DNA of 64,000 bases from Seriola aureovittata. Taxonomy: Eukaryota; Chordata; Actinopteri; Carangiformes; Carangidae. Positions 61,211 to 64,000 of the stretch are shown here, piece after piece. The translations under genes were made by a program, and so were the position numbers. The notes under the pieces were generated by a model. It did not search any database, had not been told where the DNA came from, and saw only the letters and a program-made list of their open reading frames with translations. How positions within the stretch are numbered: position 1 is the stretch's first letter; every line of letters starts with the position of its first letter. The stretch spans positions 31,750,771 through 31,814,770 of the forward strand of contig NC_079366.1 in assembly GCF_021018895.1 (NCBI RefSeq). Reading direction: 5' to 3'.

Positions 61211-64000
61211 TCAGAGTCTGTCACATTCAAACTCAGAGCCGGTCTCGGAGGGGCGGGGCATGTCAATATAAAACACCTCCTTGTTGATGGGTGGCGGTGT
61301 GCAGGGCGGACTTCCCATCCCAGAGTCTGGGCTTGGGACCGGTTTGGGTGAGTACTTCTTCTCGTTCTGGTTCAGAGGGACTTTGAGTCTGGCTCCTCCT
61401 CCTATGGCAGGGCGGCCGTGGGCGTCGGCCTTCGGCTTGAAGCGCTTCAGCTTTACCGTGTCTTTGGCGTCGCGAGCGCAGGGCAGCAGGATGGCGACAT
61501 CTTTACGGAACTTGGAGCTGAGTCCAAAGTAGATGAGGGGGTTGTAGAAACTCGCCGACTTGGCGAAGAGGCGGGTGAAGATGCTGGTGAGGTTCGGCAC
61601 GTGGAAGCCCCACGCAGACCACATGGACACCACGGCGTAAGGAGACCAGGCCAGGATGAAGGCTGTACAGATCACTATGGAAACCTGGGGGACAGCAGGA
61701 GGTGGTTATACACATCTCAGTCTGACAGAAGAATTGTGGGTAGAACAGACTCACTATGGTGACGTCTCTCTCGATCTTCCTCTGGCGGTCGGTCAGGTCT
61801 CCCTCCGCTGACAGAGCGTTGCCTCTCTTCACCGTGTTGATGATGGACACGTAGCAGAAGAGCATGATGAGCACCGGGACGAGGAAGCAGGAGACCAGCA
61901 GGGACACGATGTAGGACCTGTAGACGCTCGAGTAGCTCGCCTTGGCCCAGTCGACTTCACAGGTTCCGTACCCACGGTCTGCAGAGGGGTCAGAGGACAG
62001 GGGTCAGGGGTCAGATCAGAAAGCTTTTACTTTGAAACAGGAGATTATTGTGGTGGCGGTTTCCTGCCTGTGTAGCTCCCCCAGCCGAGCAGTGGAGCTC
62101 CAGACCAGAATCCAGCTGTGACCCAGATCAGCAGCAGACACACGGACACGCTGGTCCTGTTGATGTGACGGGCTGAAACACAACACCGGAGGCTACACCC
62201 ACACTCTGATGTAATAAGACATGACAGAGGCCACACCCACGCTCTGATGTAATGAGAACGTCACAGAGGCCACACCTACACTCAGATGTAATAAGAACGT
62301 CACAGAGGCCACACCCACACTCTGATGTAATAAGACATGACAGAGGCCACACCCACGCTCTGATGTAATAAGACATGACAGAGGCCACACCCACGCTCTG
62401 ATGTAATGAGAACGTCACAGAGGCCACACCTACACTCTGATGTAATAAGAACGTCACAGAGGCCACACCTACACTCTGATGTAATAAGAACGTCACAGAG
62501 GCCACACCCACTCGTCTGAGTCAATGTGACGACAGGAACATGAAGGAAAAAGGAAGAGATGCGTCATTTGTCATAAACAGTCGACATGAAGACGAGTTCC
62601 CCTCTTGTTCTAAGTTCTCCTTGATGAGGTTCCAAGAGCACCAACATGACACCTGTCCACCAACAGGTGGCGCTTTAATCAAGGAAGAAGCGTTTTGGCC
62701 TCTAATTCCCACGTTGTACATCACAAATTCAAAAACCTTAAATGGACGTGTTCACTGAAAGCAACTGAATCTGCTGATATAGGCCACGCCCGTTTGTACC
62801 TTTAATTTTTTTGCACACAAACAAATAAACAAACAAATACAAACAAACAAACACCCTTTAACCCCCCATGAATAGACTCAGTGTTAATATGAATATACTG
62901 TAATAGAGCCCTGACACATTCAGATGGAGATGTCTCCACCTGTCTCCCCCTGTCTCCTCCCATCTCCACTTGTCTCCCCCTGTCTCCTCCTTTCTCCTCC
63001 TTTCTCCTCCCATCTCCACTTGTCTCCCCCTGTCTCCTCCTTTCTCCTCCTTTCTCCTCCCATCTCCACTTGTCTCCCCCTGTCTCCTCCTTTCTCCTCC
63101 TTTCTCCTCCTGTCTCCACCTGTCTCCACCTATCTGGTCTCCGTGGATACCTCTGCTGGGGTGACATCCTTTGATGTAGCGGGTGATGCTGATCACTGTC
63201 AGTGTGTTGATACTGCTCAGACCGAACACCAGCGTGAAGAAACCGTCTACCTAGAGAGACAAACAGGACAGGTTACAGGTGTGTTTAGGTCACAGGTGTG
63301 CTCATGTTACAGGTGAGGCCATCATAACAGCATAATGAGTGTCCTTTCTAAACAAAAGATTAAACCTTGTATCTCAGGTGTTTGGTACCTGGCAGGTCCA
63401 GACAGTGGAGATCAGGTAGTCGCTGTCCTGGAACACGTTGAAGATTTCGATGATGCCTCTGGAGTATCCGAACACTGAGATACTGGCGTCAGAGATGGCC
63501 AGATTAAAGGTGAGGTAGTCGCTAGGCTGCAGCGTGGATCTCTGTCTGTACAGGACGAAGAGGACGATGCTGTTTCCAAACCAAGACAACCAACCTGAGA
63601 CCAGTACAGAGAGGAGACCCGGTCAGGGACAAGTCCACAGTCCTCACACACTAACTCTACCCCCCCAACCAGACCATGCCTCCTCCGCCTCTGGATATTT
63701 AGATCCCTCATCTGTGTCAGACTCTGGTCCTTTCTGGGTCAACAGTGGAGGACTGAGCTGAAGCTGAGACAGTAGAGTCTCAGATCCTGTGGAAGAAAAA
63801 CCAGCAGCAGATCCTTCAGGTTCTGACTCAGGTCTGCTTTCTGAACAGGACTTTAGTCGTTCAGGTTGAAGGAGGATGAGGAGCAGCTCTTCCTCAGTTC
63901 TGGACCTGGACTCCAGTCTCTACAGTTAAGCTGATTCTTATTGGTGTGTACCCACCCAGCAGCAGCAGGTAGACTCCGATGATGGTCTCTCCCTGGTCGG
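61211..64000 (-). CDS. Non-visual opsin of the neuropsin (Opn5/6/7/8/9) group, 5' end off window
   Basis: Seven-transmembrane photoreceptor GPCR. Exons in order: 63956-64000 (continues right), 63389-63594, 63151-63250, 62068-62172, 61755-61978, 61211-61684; all phases close, giving at least 384 codons. TM1 has LLLLGWLSWFGNSIVLFVLY and TM2 YLTFNLAISDASISVFGYS. The disulfide cysteines are in VWTCQ and GTCEVDW. TM3 ends ISITRYIKGC, where most opsins have D/E-R-Y. TM6 is FILAWSPYAVVSMW. TM7 has the retinal-binding Lys in RLFAKSASFYNPLIYFGLS, with an NPxIY-type motif. The tail is long and Pro/Ser-rich. The intron after 62068 starts with GC rather than GT. The subgroup (opn6, opn7 or opn9) could not be fixed from memory. 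Bistable G-protein signalling is inferred from the family. Confidence 0.9.
62185..62512. repeat. About 39-bp minisatellite in an opsin intron
   Basis: About eight units of gaggccacacccacactctgatgtaataaga(acgtc/catga)ca lie just outside the acceptor of exon 62068-62172. False ORFs on minus read GVASVTFLLHQSV-type repeats. Confidence 0.95.
62930..63135. repeat. Pyrimidine-rich minisatellite in an opsin intron
   Basis: Units of ctcctcccatctccacttgt / ctccccctgtctcctccttt repeat with a period of about 60 bases. The array ends about 15 bases before the donor of exon 63151-63250. Confidence 0.93.

Overview
The window is nuclear DNA from a ray-finned fish, most likely a percomorph-type teleost. This rests on compact multi-exon genes with GT-AG introns, a tRNA-derived fish SINE, Tc1/mariner and hAT elements, L1- and L2-like LINE fragments, (CA)n tracts, a fish-style NLR immune gene ending in B30.2, and a non-visual opsin of the neuropsin group. 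No bacterial, viral or CRISPR signal was seen. Exons were assembled by hand from splice sites, reading phase and remembered family sequences. No alignment was run.

Layout. 1-2640 is a 16-bp minisatellite, followed by a dead Tc1 element (2654-3670). 4184-10293 (+) is the 3' part of a classical calpain. It meets aars2 (10827-23492, -) tail to tail, with poly(A) signals about 35 bp apart. aars2 is complete: 22 exons, 986 codons. Its introns carry a Tc1 element, a Tc1-type MITE, a hAT-like element and about 3 kb of minisatellite. aars2 is head to head with an ALG13-like OTU/Tudor gene (24103-32750, +, 25 exons, 938 codons), and 610 bp separate the start codons. This OTU domain has Ser where the catalytic Cys should be. 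Then come eola1 (33945-34480, -) with an apparent 14-nt frameshifting deletion, wasf3 (38093-42888, -, 10 coding exons, 502 codons) with a probable non-coding first exon near 47.1-47.3 kb, a PYD-FISNA-NACHT-LRR-B30.2 NLR gene (50992-59085, +), and an opsin (61211 to beyond 64000, -).

The most striking features are: (a) three 689-bp copies of one non-autonomous hAT-like element, each with a perfect 8-bp target duplication, one of which interrupts a minisatellite; (b) many introns filled by private minisatellites of different period, which create long spurious ORFs; (c) a 623-bp tandem duplication covering the end of the NACHT exon; (d) one repeat family bracketing the NLR gene in inverted orientation, with its right copy split by a 5'-truncated L1 insertion; (e) the Cys-to-Ser OTU, a TRY in place of DRY/ERY in the opsin, and a GC-AG opsin intron.

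The genes share no pathway. They cover calcium-dependent proteolysis, mitochondrial translation, OTU/Tudor-type RNA or ubiquitin biology, ASCH-domain RNA binding, WAVE-driven actin nucleation, innate immunity and photoreception. The calpain/aars2 pairing fits the human 6p21.1 neighbourhood, where CAPN11 and AARS2 lie near each other.
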